64,000 nt of DNA from Actinacidiphila alni (GTDB lineage: Bacteria > Actinomycetota > Actinomycetes > Streptomycetales > Streptomycetaceae): positions 1-64,000 of the forward strand of contig NZ_FONG01000019.1 in NCBI RefSeq assembly GCF_900112845.1. Reading direction: 5' to 3'. Positions within the stretch are counted from its first letter, which is position 1. Every line of letters begins with the position of its first letter. Positions 42,651-51,817 of the stretch are shown one piece after another. The position numbers and the translations under genes were made by a program. A model generated the notes under the pieces. That model had not been told where the DNA came from, did no database searches, and was given only the letters and a program-made list of their open reading frames with translations.

Positions 42651-44129
42651 CTACACGGACCGGAGACGCCCGCCGTTCCCCTTCTTCTGCTTGGGCAGCG
42701 CCGTCTCGATCTCGGACCGTAGATCCTGGATCTTGGTGTAGCCCGAATACCGTCCGGTGAGCCGGTACATCTCGCGCAGCCGGTCCCAGGTGCGGTGCGA
42801 GGACGTCTGGCCGATGCTGAGCAGCGCCATCCGGGCGTAGCGGTCCGCCTCCTCCGGGTCGTCGGCGATGAAGCAGGCCGAGGCCAGCGACAGATAGTCG
42901 AAGATCATCGACCGTTCATGGCCGCCGCCGCGCAGCACCAGCGCCTTCTTCGCGTGCTGCTGGGCCTGCGCCGCGGCCGACGGGTCGTGCTCGGCCAGGG
43001 TGCGGTAGGCGAGCGCCTGCATGCCGTGCAGGTCGGCCTCGTCGAAATTCTGCATCCAACTGGGCGGCGGTACATCGCCCTTGTCCGACACGAACAGGTC
43101 CTCGGCCTCGCCGAGGGTGCGCCGCATCGCCTGGCCGCGCCCCATGGACGCCTGCGCCCATGCCTCGATGGTCCGCAGCATGGCGCGGGTGCGGGGCAGC
43201 GCCGCCTCGCCCGAGCCGGACTTGGCGAGCTTCATCAGGTCCAGCGCGTCGTCCGGCCGGCCCAGGTGCACCATCTGGCGGGCCGCGCGGGACAGCGCCT
43301 CACCGGCCCGCGGCCGGTCGCCGCCCTCCCTGGCGGCGTGCGCGGCGATCACGAAGTACTTCTGCGCGGTGGGTTCCAGGCCCACGTCGTGCGACATCCA
43401 GCCCGCGAGCACCGCCAGATTGGCGGCCACGCCCCACAGGCGGCGCTGCAGGTGCGCCGGGTGGGAGTAGGAGAGCATGTCGCCCACCTCGTTGAGCTGG
43501 CCGACCACGGCCTTGCGCTGGAGTCCGCCGCCGCGGGAGGCGTCCCAGGCGCGGAACAGCTCCACCGAGCGTTCCAGCGACTCGATCTCCTGCGAGCCGA
43601 CCGGTGCCGCTTCGTAGCGGCCGAAGGCGGCGGGGTCGGCGTCGAGCGGTTCGTCGAGGACTGGTGCGTCGGCCGCCAGGGCCGGGTCGGAGTGCAGCCA
43701 GTCGTACATGGCACTGCTGAGTACGGAGCCGGTGGCGAGCGCGGCGCCCGCGCCCACCAGACCGCGTCGGTTGAGCATGAGGTCCATTCCCGTGAATTCG
43801 GTGAGGACCGCGGCTGTTCGTTCCGGCGGCCACGGAAGGCCGTCTCCGGTCTGTTTCCTTCCCGTCTGCCGGCGCCGGTCGAACCCGAGATCCTCGATGG
43901 TCACGACACGGCCGAGACGCTCGGTGAACAATGCCGCCAGCACCTTCGGCACGGGATCGCGCGGCGACTCACCGGTCTCGATCCAACGGCGTACCCGCGA
44001 GGTGTCGGTCGCCAGCTGCGGGTGGCCCATGGCCGCCGCCTGCCGGTTGACCAGCCGTGCGAGTTCGCCCTTGGACCAGCCGGTGAGGCCGAACAGGTCC
44101 GCGAGTCGGGTGTTGGCTTCATTGGCCAC
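42651..44129 (-). CDS. NsdA-like transcriptional regulator with TPR region
   Basis: 492 residues. The N-terminal ~80 residues form an unusual helix-turn-helix (TGWSKGELARLVNRQAAAM, then DTSRVRRWIE and FTERLGRVV), as in NsdA-type Streptomyces regulators of sporulation and antibiotic production. A short hydrophobic stretch (LVGAGAALATGSVLSSAMY, about 125-145) separates it from a long TPR-like helical region (about 180-480). GTG 44129 has GGGGG upstream. It is paralogous to, not identical with, nsdA as I remember it. Divergent from the APH-like kinase. Confidence 0.8.
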   Translation of the reverse strand: MANEANTRLADLFGLTGWSKGELARLVNRQAAAMGHPQLATDTSRVRRWIETGESPRDPVPKVLAALFTERLGRVVTIEDLGFDRRRQTGRKQTGDGLPWPPERTAAVLTEFTGMDLMLNRRGLVGAGAALATGSVLSSAMYDWLHSDPALAADAPVLDEPLDADPAAFGRYEAAPVGSQEIESLERSVELFRAWDASRGGGLQRKAVVGQLNEVGDMLSYSHPAHLQRRLWGVAANLAVLAGWMSHDVGLEPTAQKYFVIAAHAAREGGDRPRAGEALSRAARQMVHLGRPDDALDLMKLAKSGSGEAALPRTRAMLRTIEAWAQASMGRGQAMRRTLGEAEDLFVSDKGDVPPPSWMQNFDEADLHGMQALAYRTLAEHDPSAAAQAQQHAKKALVLRGGGHERSMIFDYLSLASACFIADDPEEADRYARMALLSIGQTSSHRTWDRLREMYRLTGRYSGYTKIQDLRSEIETALPKQKKGNGGRLRSV

Positions 44130-44356
44130 GTCAAGCCCCCAGGTTCCTCGGCTGAATTGACACTAATCCCGGTGACAATGGCCGCGCGACTATTCGCCAG
44201 GGTTCGCCAGGGTCCGCCAGATGGTCTGCCACCCGCGCCCGGGTGTCAGGTAGGAACGCGCCACCCCGGTCCGTCTCCGCATTCCCCAGGGTGCGGTCAC
44301 GGACCGGCAAGTGGCGCCCCTGAACCGTTGGCACACGAAGGGATCTGCTTCTCCTC

Positions 44357-45445
44357 ATGTATTCGGCATCGTCCTCCGTGTCCGCCCCGCCCCGGCCCGC
44401 GCACCCCGCCGTCGCGGAGCCCGTTCTGCGCCCGCGCCAGGCCACCGCCGTACGGCGCGTCGGCCGGCCCGCGGGTCCCTCCCATCCGCTCAGCGGGAGG
44501 CTCGACTTGACCGGCCCCCAGGGCGCGCAGCTGCGCACCGCGGTCGCCGCGGTGCAGCGCATCTGTCCCGAATTCGCCCCGGCGCAGCTGCTGCGCCGCG
44601 GTGGCCGTACCGCGCTGCTGATCGGCACCTCGGGCCGCGCCCCGGCCGTCGCCAAGTGTCTGCTGGACCAGTCCCCCGCCTGGGCGGAACGATTCCGCCA
44701 GGAGATAGCTGCCTATCGCACCTTCGTCCGGCACCGTCCGCCGGTGCGGGTGCCGCGGCTGATCGCGGCGGACCCGGAGAGCTGTGTGCTGGTGATCGAG
44801 CGGATGCCCGGCCGGGTGGTGTCGCCGCAGCGGCACCCCGTGCAGCCGCCGACCAAGGCGGACGTGCGCGCGGCGCTGTCGGCGTACACGCGGATCAACT
44901 CCTGGCGCCCGCCCGCCGGTTCGTTCGACGCGCCGATCGACTATCCGGTGCGCCTGAACCGCTACCACGAGTTGGGGCTGCTGACCGACCGGGACATGGG
45001 CGACCTCCAGCAGTTGCTGCACGGACTGGCCCATGCGCAGGGGCAGTTCTGCCACGGCGACGCCCAGCTGTCGAATGTGCTGCTGTCGCCCGCGGGCCCC
45101 TCGCTGGTCGACTGGGAGCACGCCGGCTGGTACCTGCCGGGGTACGACCTGGCGGTGCTCTGGTCGGTGCTGGGCGACGACCCGGCGGCGCGGCGGCAGA
45201 TCAGCCAGCAGGCGCAGGCCCAGGGCCCGGCGGCCCGGGACTCCTTCCTGGTCAATCTGATGCTGGTGCTGACCCGGGAGATCCGGACCTACGAGACGGC
45301 CGTGCAGCGCACGATGCGGTCCGCGGGGCCGGTGGCGCCGGGCGCGGCGGAGGCGGGCGAGGAGCAGCGGCTGCTGCTGCGCCGGCTGCACGACGACTGC
45401 GGGATGGCCCGCCGGGCGGTGCGCGCGGCGGTCGGCACCCGCTGA
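44357..45445 (+). CDS. APH-family phosphotransferase
   Basis: 362 residues. The aminoglycoside-phosphotransferase/choline-kinase fold shows CHGDAQLSNVLL (catalytic HGD, His233-Asp235, and Asn) and SLVDWEHAGW in place of DFG. An N-terminal Pro/Ala-rich stretch (~1-50) is likely unstructured. Substrate unknown: possible choices include small metabolites, sugars or an antibiotic; nothing nearby points to resistance. The ribosome site (GAAGGGA) is rather far from ATG 44357, so the start is uncertain. Confidence 0.82.
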   Translation: MYSASSSVSAPPRPAHPAVAEPVLRPRQATAVRRVGRPAGPSHPLSGRLDLTGPQGAQLRTAVAAVQRICPEFAPAQLLRRGGRTALLIGTSGRAPAVAKCLLDQSPAWAERFRQEIAAYRTFVRHRPPVRVPRLIAADPESCVLVIERMPGRVVSPQRHPVQPPTKADVRAALSAYTRINSWRPPAGSFDAPIDYPVRLNRYHELGLLTDRDMGDLQQLLHGLAHAQGQFCHGDAQLSNVLLSPAGPSLVDWEHAGWYLPGYDLAVLWSVLGDDPAARRQISQQAQAQGPAARDSFLVNLMLVLTREIRTYETAVQRTMRSAGPVAPGAAEAGEEQRLLLRRLHDDCGMARRAVRAAVGTR

Positions 45446-45616
45446 CGGCGGCAGCGCCACGGGCCCGGTGCGCGACGAGTTGTGCGCCCGGTCCGCCGCC
45501 TCCCACTGGTCCACACCACTGACGCACGGCAGGCCAGCGGGCCGGCCCGTGGAAAGCCCCGCTGATACGCCCGAATTACGCCCCTGACGTGCGAAGACGA
45601 GCTTGTATACGGGTGG

Positions 45617-45645
45617 TTGACGGATGTTCCGGCAGCCGATACCTC
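45617..45645 (+). promoter_or_regulatory. Possible promoter of the amidase gene
   Basis: TTGACG (45617-45622), 17 bases, TACCTC (45640-45645). The -35 matches well, the -10 poorly. It would give a leader of about 35 bases containing the strong ribosome site. Confidence 0.4.
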
Positions 45646-45685
45646 TGTGGTGCCGATCGTTCGGCATCTCTTGGAGGAGGCTGCT

Positions 45686-47683
45686 GTGCCAGGATCCGCT
45701 CCCCCGTCCGACAGACGCCGCGGCCGGCGCGCGCTGCGCATGGCGACGGCCGCCGTGGCCGCCACCGCGCTGCTGCCGGTGTTCGGTGTCGCCCATGCGG
45801 CCGAGCCCGGCCCGGCCGCCGCCGGTTCGCTCCAGCGGGCGTTCGCGGACGCCGCCAGGACGTACCACGTGCCGCAGAGCGTGCTGCTCGGTGTGTCCTA
45901 CCTGGAGTCCCGCTGGGACGGCCACCAGGGCATGCCGAGTGTGACCGGCGGCTACGGGCCGATGCATCTGACCGACACCCGCACCGCCCTCGCGGACTTC
46001 CCGCAGCGCGGCACGGGCGACGGCGCCGACGACGGGCGCGGCGACGACTCCCGGCCGATGATCAGCAGCGCGACCGCGCAGGCGCCGGACATCGCGGCGC
46101 TGCCCGCGTCGTACACCACGCTGGACCGGGCCGCGACGCTGACCGGGCTCGCGGCGGACGCGCTGCGCGAGGACGCGGCGACGAATGTGGCGGGCGGCGC
46201 GGCGCTGCTCGCCGACACGCAGAAGTCCCTCGGTGAGCCGCTGAGTTCGGACCCGGCCGACTGGTACGCGGCGGTCGCCCGCTACTCCGGCGCCGATGAC
46301 GCGGCCACCGCCGCGTCCTTCGCCGACGACGTCTTCGACGTGCTGAAGCAGGGGCAGGCGCGGACCACCGACGCCGGTGAGCACGTCACGCTCGCCGCGG
46401 CGCCCGGTCTGGAGCCGGCCGCGGGGCAGACGGCCAGGATCGGTCTCGGGCAGCCGAACGCGGCCGGGACGGAGTGCCCGCGCGGGGTCGGCTGCGAGTG
46501 GATACCGGCGCCGTACGCGGACATCGGCGGCGGTGACTACGGCAACTACGACAAGGCCGACCGGCCGGAGTCGCAGACGATCGACACGATCGTCATCCAC
46601 GACACCGAGGGCTACTGGGACACCGCGCTGCAACTGGTCCAGGACCCGACATATCTGGCCTGGCACTACACGGTCCGCTCGTCCGACGGGCACATCGCGC
46701 AGCATCTGCGGACCAAGGACGTGGGCTGGCACGCGGGCAACTGGTACACCAACGCCAAGTCGATCGGTGTGGAGCACGAGGGCTTCCTGACCGACCCGGG
46801 CACCTGGTACACCGAGGCGATGTACCGCACGTCCGCGCGGCTGGTGAAGTACCTGGCGGCGAAGTACCACATCCCGCTGAACCGGCAGCACATCCTCGGG
46901 CACGACAATGTGCCGGGCCCGACGGCGTCGTACATCACCGGCATGCACACCGACCCGGGCCCGTACTGGGACTGGGGCCACTACATGGCGCTGCTCGGCG
47001 CCCCGGTGCACGCGACCGCGGGTCCGTGGGGCGGCGAGGTGACCATCGCCCCCGACTACGACACCAATCAGCCGCTCTACACCGGCTGCACGAGCGCGGG
47101 CGCGGTCTGCCCGGCGCACGGTTCCGACGCGGTGCGGCTGTACACGGCGCCGTCGCAGGACGCGCCGCTGGTCAAGGACATCGGTCTGCACGGCGCGACC
47201 GGCGCCAGCACGACGGACGTCAACGACGTGGGCGCGCGGGCCTCGACCGGCCAGCAGTACGCGGTGGCCGACCGGCAGGGCGACTGGACGGCGATCTGGT
47301 ACCTCGGTCAGAAGGCGTGGTTCCTCAACCCGAGGTCCGCGCCGACGGCCGTCAACGCGACGGGTCTGGTGATCACCCCGAAGAAGGGCCTGGCGAGCGT
47401 CCCGGTCTACGGCCGCGCCTACCCGGAGGCCACCGCGTACCCGGCGGACGTGCCGGTGCAGGGGATCTACGCGATGCCGTACACGATCCTCGCGGGCCAG
47501 CGGTACGTGGTCGGCGGCGCGGTGCACGGCGAGTACTTCTACTCGGTGTCCTTCGACACCAGCGGCCAGAAGGTGGTCCGCGGGAAACAGCTGTACTACG
47601 AGATCCAGCTCGGCCACCGGGTGGAGTACGTGCTGGCCTCGGACGTGACCTTGCTGCCGTCGGTACTGGGCGCTCCGCGCTGA
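45686..47683 (+). CDS. Secreted N-acetylmuramoyl-L-alanine amidase (Amidase_2)
   Basis: 665 residues. The N-terminus has a twin-Arg-containing basic region (RRRGRRALR) and a hydrophobic core ending at VAHA (~37), so it is exported. A region to about 270 (with YHVPQSVLLGVSYLESRWD, transglycosylase-like) precedes an Amidase_2 domain (about 290-430) with zinc ligands His305 (VIHDTEG) and His421 (GMHTDPGP) and the WHYTVRSSDG and GVEHEG segments. SH3-like C-terminal repeats (about 450-665) may bind wall. It cleaves the amide between muramic acid and L-Ala in peptidoglycan. GGAGGAGG precedes GTG 45686. Confidence 0.9.
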   Translation: MPGSAPPSDRRRGRRALRMATAAVAATALLPVFGVAHAAEPGPAAAGSLQRAFADAARTYHVPQSVLLGVSYLESRWDGHQGMPSVTGGYGPMHLTDTRTALADFPQRGTGDGADDGRGDDSRPMISSATAQAPDIAALPASYTTLDRAATLTGLAADALREDAATNVAGGAALLADTQKSLGEPLSSDPADWYAAVARYSGADDAATAASFADDVFDVLKQGQARTTDAGEHVTLAAAPGLEPAAGQTARIGLGQPNAAGTECPRGVGCEWIPAPYADIGGGDYGNYDKADRPESQTIDTIVIHDTEGYWDTALQLVQDPTYLAWHYTVRSSDGHIAQHLRTKDVGWHAGNWYTNAKSIGVEHEGFLTDPGTWYTEAMYRTSARLVKYLAAKYHIPLNRQHILGHDNVPGPTASYITGMHTDPGPYWDWGHYMALLGAPVHATAGPWGGEVTIAPDYDTNQPLYTGCTSAGAVCPAHGSDAVRLYTAPSQDAPLVKDIGLHGATGASTTDVNDVGARASTGQQYAVADRQGDWTAIWYLGQKAWFLNPRSAPTAVNATGLVITPKKGLASVPVYGRAYPEATAYPADVPVQGIYAMPYTILAGQRYVVGGAVHGEYFYSVSFDTSGQKVVRGKQLYYEIQLGHRVEYVLASDVTLLPSVLGAPR

Positions 47684-47717
47684 GCCCGTAGCACCGCGGC
47701 GGCGGGGCAACGGGGGG

Positions 47718-47749
47718 AAGGGCGGCACCGGAGGTCCGGTGCCGCCCTT
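47718..47749. terminator. Perfect 14-bp hairpin terminator
   Basis: The arms 47718-47731 and 47736-47749 are perfectly complementary over 14 bases (AAGGGCGGCACCGG) with loop AGGT. It lies 35 bases after the amidase stop and 40 before the end of the converging gene, so it can serve both strands (AA/TT at the stem ends). Confidence 0.9.
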
Positions 47750-47788
47750 CGCCGTGCCGCGGGGTCCCGGGGCCCCGGGGTCCCGGTA

Positions 47789-48289
47789 TCAGACCGCCTG
47801 GAACATCTCCGCGGGCAGCGGCTTCAGCAGCTGGTACAGGTCGTCGGTGATCGGCCGGTCCCAAGTGGCGATGGTGACCTGGACGCCGTCGCTGCGGTCG
47901 AACTGGGCGCACGCGACCCGGGACTCGGAGATCTTGATGCGGCGCACGATCAGGAGGCTGTCGCCGTGCATGACCGGGGTGTCCTCGACCGTGGTGACCT
48001 CGGCCGGCTCGTCGTTGCCGAGCGCCGCGAGGAGCTGGGCGACCTCGAAGGGCACCTGGCCCTCGTCGAGCTGCCGGGCGGGCGAACCGGCCGGCAGATT
48101 GCCGATCAGCATCGCGGGGCCGCGTCCGCCGAACAGGTCGTAGCGCAGGTAGATGCCCTGGCAGCTGCCGTCCGGGCCGGGCAGCAGCCCGGCGCCCAGG
48201 TCGCCGGGCCAGTCCCCGGGGTCCATCGCGAGGACGTCGAAGTCCGGCCCGGTGGGCGTGGCTGCGCTACGGCGGCGGAGGAAGGACAT
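47789..48289 (-). CDS. Unknown conserved-looking protein
   Basis: 166 residues with no membrane segment. The sequence is a mixed alpha/beta domain (GIYLRYDLFGGRGPAMLIGNLPAG; HGDSLLIVRRIKISESRVACAQFDRSDGVQVTIATWDRP). I do not recognise the family. ATG 48289 is preceded six bases away by TACGAT, which predicts a leaderless transcript; no ribosome site is seen. It converges with the amidase over a shared hairpin and is followed upstream by a 153-base gap before the LuxR gene end. Confidence 0.68.
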   Translation of the reverse strand: MSFLRRRSAATPTGPDFDVLAMDPGDWPGDLGAGLLPGPDGSCQGIYLRYDLFGGRGPAMLIGNLPAGSPARQLDEGQVPFEVAQLLAALGNDEPAEVTTVEDTPVMHGDSLLIVRRIKISESRVACAQFDRSDGVQVTIATWDRPITDDLYQLLKPLPAEMFQAV

Positions 48290-48442
48290 GCGGCCATCGT
48301 ACGGGTAGCGGCCGTCCGCGGGGACCGGGGCCGCACCGCCTTCCGTACGGTCTTTCGAACGGTCGTACGCGGCCGGAGCGGCGCCGTGCCGCGGGCCGTC
48401 CGGGGCGCCGGAGGACACCCCGAAGCACGGCGGAAACAGGCG

Positions 48443-51370
48443 TCACCGCTCCCCCGCGGACTCCTCGGGTCCCGCCGGTTCCGTGCCGGTCGTGCGCAGC
48501 GCCGCGGCCAGGCCCGCGGGGTCGGTGCCGAGCTTGCGGTAGACGGCGGACAGCACGCGGGGCACGTCCCGTTCGCCGAGGCCGAGGGCGCCGGCGATCG
48601 CGTGGTGGTCCTCGCCGCGTGCGGCGCGCACGGCGGCGGCGCGCTCCCGCGCGGTGAGGGCGTCGGAGCCCGCGGCGTGCAGCTGCCGGGGGCGCAGCCC
48701 GGCCAGTTCCAGTTCCTGGCCCGCCCGCGCGGCCAGGCCGTCCGCGCCGCAGGCCAGCGCGGTCTCCAGGCCCCGGTAGAGCTGTTCGGCCGCCTGCTCC
48801 GGCCGGCCCGCCCGGCGCAGGGCTGCGCCGTGCTCGACCAGGGAGCAGGCGAGCTGGTACGCCGACGGCGACTCCTCCAGCCGGTCGACTGACTCCTCCA
48901 GCAGCTTCAGTCCGTCCGCGCCGCCGGTGACCTCGGCGGCCACCCGCAGCGCCTGCCCGACGGCGGAGGCCGCGCCGAACTGCCGGGCCCGCGCGACCGC
49001 GTCCAGCGCGGTGGCCCTGGCCCGGTCCGGGGTGTCGTGGGCCTCGGCGAGTGCGAGGTGCAGCTGCCAGGGGCTCCAGGCGGGGTTGCGCATGCCGCGC
49101 GGGTCGAGCCTGCGGCCGACGGAGGCCAGTTCCGCGGCGGCCTCCTTGTGCAAGCCGCGGGCGAGCAGCAGTTCGCCGTGCACGGCCTGCGCGTCGGGGA
49201 AGGTGACGGCCGCCGGGAAGGGTTCGCGGAAGTCGTACGCCGAGGCGAGCGCGGTGGCCTCCTCGGTGCGTCCGCGGGCCAGCAGGATCTCGATGAGGAC
49301 GGCGACCGAATACCACTGCACAGGGGTGCCGCGGCCGACCCGCTCGGCCAGCCGCAGCCCGTCACGGGCGAAGTCCTCGGCCTCGGCGAGCCGGCCGCGC
49401 CGGTAGCGGAGGTAGCCGAGCAGCAGATAGCCGAAGGACAGGTGGGCGCCGCGCCAGCCGTGCCGTTCGAAGCCGGCGATGCCGGTGGTGAACAGTTCCT
49501 CGGCGCGGCCCGGCTGGTCGGCGTAGACGTAGGTCATCGCGACCAGCACCGGGACCTCGAAGCCCCAGCCCTCGTTCGCCCAGGGCAGGCCGCCGTCCAG
49601 GGCGCGGCCGGCGTGCCGCAGCACGGTGCCGGTGGGTTCGCCGCGCAGGGTGGCGTCCCAGGCACGCAGGCCGATGATGTAGCGCTCGGTGAGGTCGCGG
49701 CCGGCGAGCCGGTCGGCGAGCCTGGCCAGCCGCCGGGACCGGCTGGGCGAGTCGGGTTCGTCGGCGCGGAAGGCGTCCCACATGAACTGCTCGGCCTGCA
49801 TCCGCAGCCGGGTGCGGGCGCTGGTGGCGGTGCGGGCGGCGTGCGCGACGACCTCGGCGGCCTCGCCGAGCCGGTCGCTGTGGGCGAGGGACTGGGAGAG
49901 CCGGAAGACGATGCCGTCGCGCAGTTCCGGGTCGCCGATCGGTTCCTCGAGCGCGGCCCGCAGGTGGTTGACGGTGACCGAGGGTTCCAGGAGCTGGGAG
50001 GCGCAGCCGAGTTCGTAGAGCACGGCGGCCCGGTCCTCGGGCGACGGGGGTTCGCGCAGTGCCCGGCCCAGGAAGTCGCGGGCGGCCTCCGGGGCGCCGG
50101 CCCTGAGCGTCTCGCGGGCGGCGGCCCGCAGTTGGCCGACCACCCAGGGGTCGCCCTCTGGGTGGGTCTCCAGCAAGTGCCTCGCGGCGGCCGCGGCGCC
50201 GAGCCCCTCCTCGACCACGGCCCAGGCGGCCTGGCCGTGCAGGGCGACGCGTACGGCGTTGGGGATCGCCCGGTAGACGGCGGTGGCGATCAGCGGGTGG
50301 ACGAATTCCAGGGTGCGGCTGCCGGTGAGGATGCGGGCGCCGCGCAGCCGGTCGGCGCAGTCGGCGGCCTCCTCGCGGCCGAGGCCGGCGACGGTGGCGG
50401 CCAGCGCCGGGGAGATCTCGGTGCCGAGTACGGCGGCGGCCCAGGCGAGCCGGACGGTGGAGGGGCCGAGCCGCTCCAGGCGGGTGACCAGTCCTGTGCC
50501 CTTGACCGCGGCGGCCAGGTCGCGCAGCAGGTGGGCGCTGGATTCGTCGGGGCGCAGGCCGCGGTCGCGGACCTTCTCGGCCAGTTCGACGGCTTCGAAG
50601 GGGTTGCCGGCGGTGACGGCCCAGCATTCGCGGCAGAAGGGCTCGTCGGCGTGTTCGCCGACCGATTCGCGGACCAGGTGGCGGATCGCGCCCGCGGTGA
50701 GCGGTTCGAGGCCGATCGGGCGGTGGCCCGCCCGGCCGGGCAGGCCGCGGAAGGACTCGGCGCTCGCCGGGAGTTCGTCGGGGCGGTAGGCGACGACGAT
50801 GAGCAGGGCCAGTTCGTCGGCGCGCGGGGCGAAGGCGGCGAGCCAGTTGAGGGACTGCGGGTCGGCCCAGTGCGCGTCGTCCAGTACCAGGACCACCGGG
50901 GCCCGCTGGACGGCGACATGGGTGAGTACCCAGTCCAGGCCGTCGCGCAGACCCTGCGGGTCGGGTGCGGCGCCCTCGGCGGTGCACAGCCCGAGGGCCG
51001 GGCCGACGATGCCGTACCAACTCCCCAGCCGGGCCCGCAGTTCGCTCTCCGGGACGCCGGCGAGCTGGGGTTGCAACAGCTGCCGTGCGACGTGGAAGGC
51101 GACCTGCTGTTCCTGGTCGCCGCCGCGCGCGGACAGCACCGTGCAGCCGCGTTCCGCGGCCCGGCGGCGTACTTCGGCGAGCAGGGAGGTCTTGCCGATG
51201 CCCGCGGAGCCGGCGAAGGCGAGCAGTCCGCCGAGCCGCTCGGCGGGCCTGGCCAGCCCCGAGCCGTCCGGGCGCAGACCGGTGAGGTCGCTCAACGCCT
51301 CGTCGACCGCGACGAGTTCGGCATCTCGTTCGAGCAGCGCGCGCCGGGTGCGCGTGTGACGCTGCGGCAT
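48443..51370 (-). CDS. Large ATP-binding LuxR-family regulator (LAL-like)
   Basis: 975 residues. An AAA-type ATPase domain (about 35-260) has Walker A FAGSAGIGKTS and Walker B VLVLDDAHWAD. A long helical TPR-like middle follows, and a C-terminal LuxR-type wHTH (about 905-965: LTARERAAAVRAARGEDHHAIAGALGLGERDVPRVLSAVYRKLG). Such LAL regulators are pathway activators, often in secondary metabolism; here no biosynthetic cluster adjoins. AGGGGGG precedes ATG 51370. Target genes unknown. Confidence 0.88.
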   Translation of the reverse strand: MPQRHTRTRRALLERDAELVAVDEALSDLTGLRPDGSGLARPAERLGGLLAFAGSAGIGKTSLLAEVRRRAAERGCTVLSARGGDQEQQVAFHVARQLLQPQLAGVPESELRARLGSWYGIVGPALGLCTAEGAAPDPQGLRDGLDWVLTHVAVQRAPVVLVLDDAHWADPQSLNWLAAFAPRADELALLIVVAYRPDELPASAESFRGLPGRAGHRPIGLEPLTAGAIRHLVRESVGEHADEPFCRECWAVTAGNPFEAVELAEKVRDRGLRPDESSAHLLRDLAAAVKGTGLVTRLERLGPSTVRLAWAAAVLGTEISPALAATVAGLGREEAADCADRLRGARILTGSRTLEFVHPLIATAVYRAIPNAVRVALHGQAAWAVVEEGLGAAAAARHLLETHPEGDPWVVGQLRAAARETLRAGAPEAARDFLGRALREPPSPEDRAAVLYELGCASQLLEPSVTVNHLRAALEEPIGDPELRDGIVFRLSQSLAHSDRLGEAAEVVAHAARTATSARTRLRMQAEQFMWDAFRADEPDSPSRSRRLARLADRLAGRDLTERYIIGLRAWDATLRGEPTGTVLRHAGRALDGGLPWANEGWGFEVPVLVAMTYVYADQPGRAEELFTTGIAGFERHGWRGAHLSFGYLLLGYLRYRRGRLAEAEDFARDGLRLAERVGRGTPVQWYSVAVLIEILLARGRTEEATALASAYDFREPFPAAVTFPDAQAVHGELLLARGLHKEAAAELASVGRRLDPRGMRNPAWSPWQLHLALAEAHDTPDRARATALDAVARARQFGAASAVGQALRVAAEVTGGADGLKLLEESVDRLEESPSAYQLACSLVEHGAALRRAGRPEQAAEQLYRGLETALACGADGLAARAGQELELAGLRPRQLHAAGSDALTARERAAAVRAARGEDHHAIAGALGLGERDVPRVLSAVYRKLGTDPAGLAAALRTTGTEPAGPEESAGER

Positions 51371-51493
51371 GGTCAGCCCCCCTGCCTGCCGGGTGGCGTA
51401 CGCCAGGCGCATGACGTGCGGGGTCGTGCGCGGCGGACGGCCGTCCGGTGGCCTCACAGCGTACGCCGTCGGCTGCGCTGTGTAAGGAGGAAC

Positions 51494-51548
51494 GGCCGTG
51501 CCGGTTCGCCACTGGCAGGAGGCGTCACCGGCACGGCCGAACGGGCGG
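51494..51548 (+). terminator. 12-bp inverted repeat (hairpin)
   Basis: GGCCGTGCCGGT (51494-51505) pairs perfectly with ACCGGCACGGCC (51537-51548) around a 31-base loop. The 5' arm covers the GTG of the small ORF at 51498, so folding would hide its start codon. It could be a terminator or a translation control hairpin. Confidence 0.5.
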
Positions 51549-51707
51549 CGACGTGCGCTTTCCGTCGCGGCCCCGGTACCGGCGAGCCTGCCACGGCGGG
51601 TTGTCGCCCCACCAGCCCCTGCGGCCTCCGCACCGCTCCGAAGCCCCCGTGCGCCCCATGTGCGCCCCCTTGCCGGTCGTAACGCGCCTTCGCCGGAGGG
51701 GAGTTGA
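51498..51707 (+). CDS. Candidate 69-residue protein with strong ribosome site
   Basis: A 69-codon ORF starts at GTG 51498, seven bases after AAGGAGGA (51484-51491), one of the best ribosome sites in the window. The product is Arg/Pro/Ala-rich with a single Trp (RHWQEASPARP) and resembles nothing I know. Codon use is less typical than its neighbours. The hairpin 51494-51548 overlaps its start. It may be a real small protein, a leader peptide or chance. Confidence 0.35.
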   Translation: MPVRHWQEASPARPNGRRRALSVAAPVPASLPRRVVAPPAPAASAPLRSPRAPHVRPLAGRNAPSPEGS

Positions 51708-51817
51708 GGTTCCGCGGGAGACGAGTAGACATGACATGGCGTCAATTGCCGTATCGGGAAAGCCGACTTGCGGAATCGGGCCGGTGCCGCGGAGCCACCG
51801 GACGGGACGACGGTTCG

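Larger units (their letters stand above)
51371..51817. other. Intergenic region with hairpin and small-ORF candidate
   Basis: A 447-base stretch between the LuxR gene start and the CGNR gene end. It contains the 69-codon candidate at 51498, a 12-bp inverted repeat at 51494-51548, and the TGAC-ATGGC-GTCA dyad near 51732. No good promoter could be assigned. Confidence 0.5.

Noticed and set aside
44297..47728. Very long minus-strand open frame over the APH and amidase genes
   Set aside because: It is antisense to two well-supported genes; the product is Arg/Pro/Gly-rich without domains, as expected in high-GC DNA.
48443..51370. Pathway-specific activator marking a biosynthetic cluster
   Set aside because: LAL-type regulators often mark clusters, but the neighbours are housekeeping or unknown genes with no PKS, NRPS or terpene synthase.
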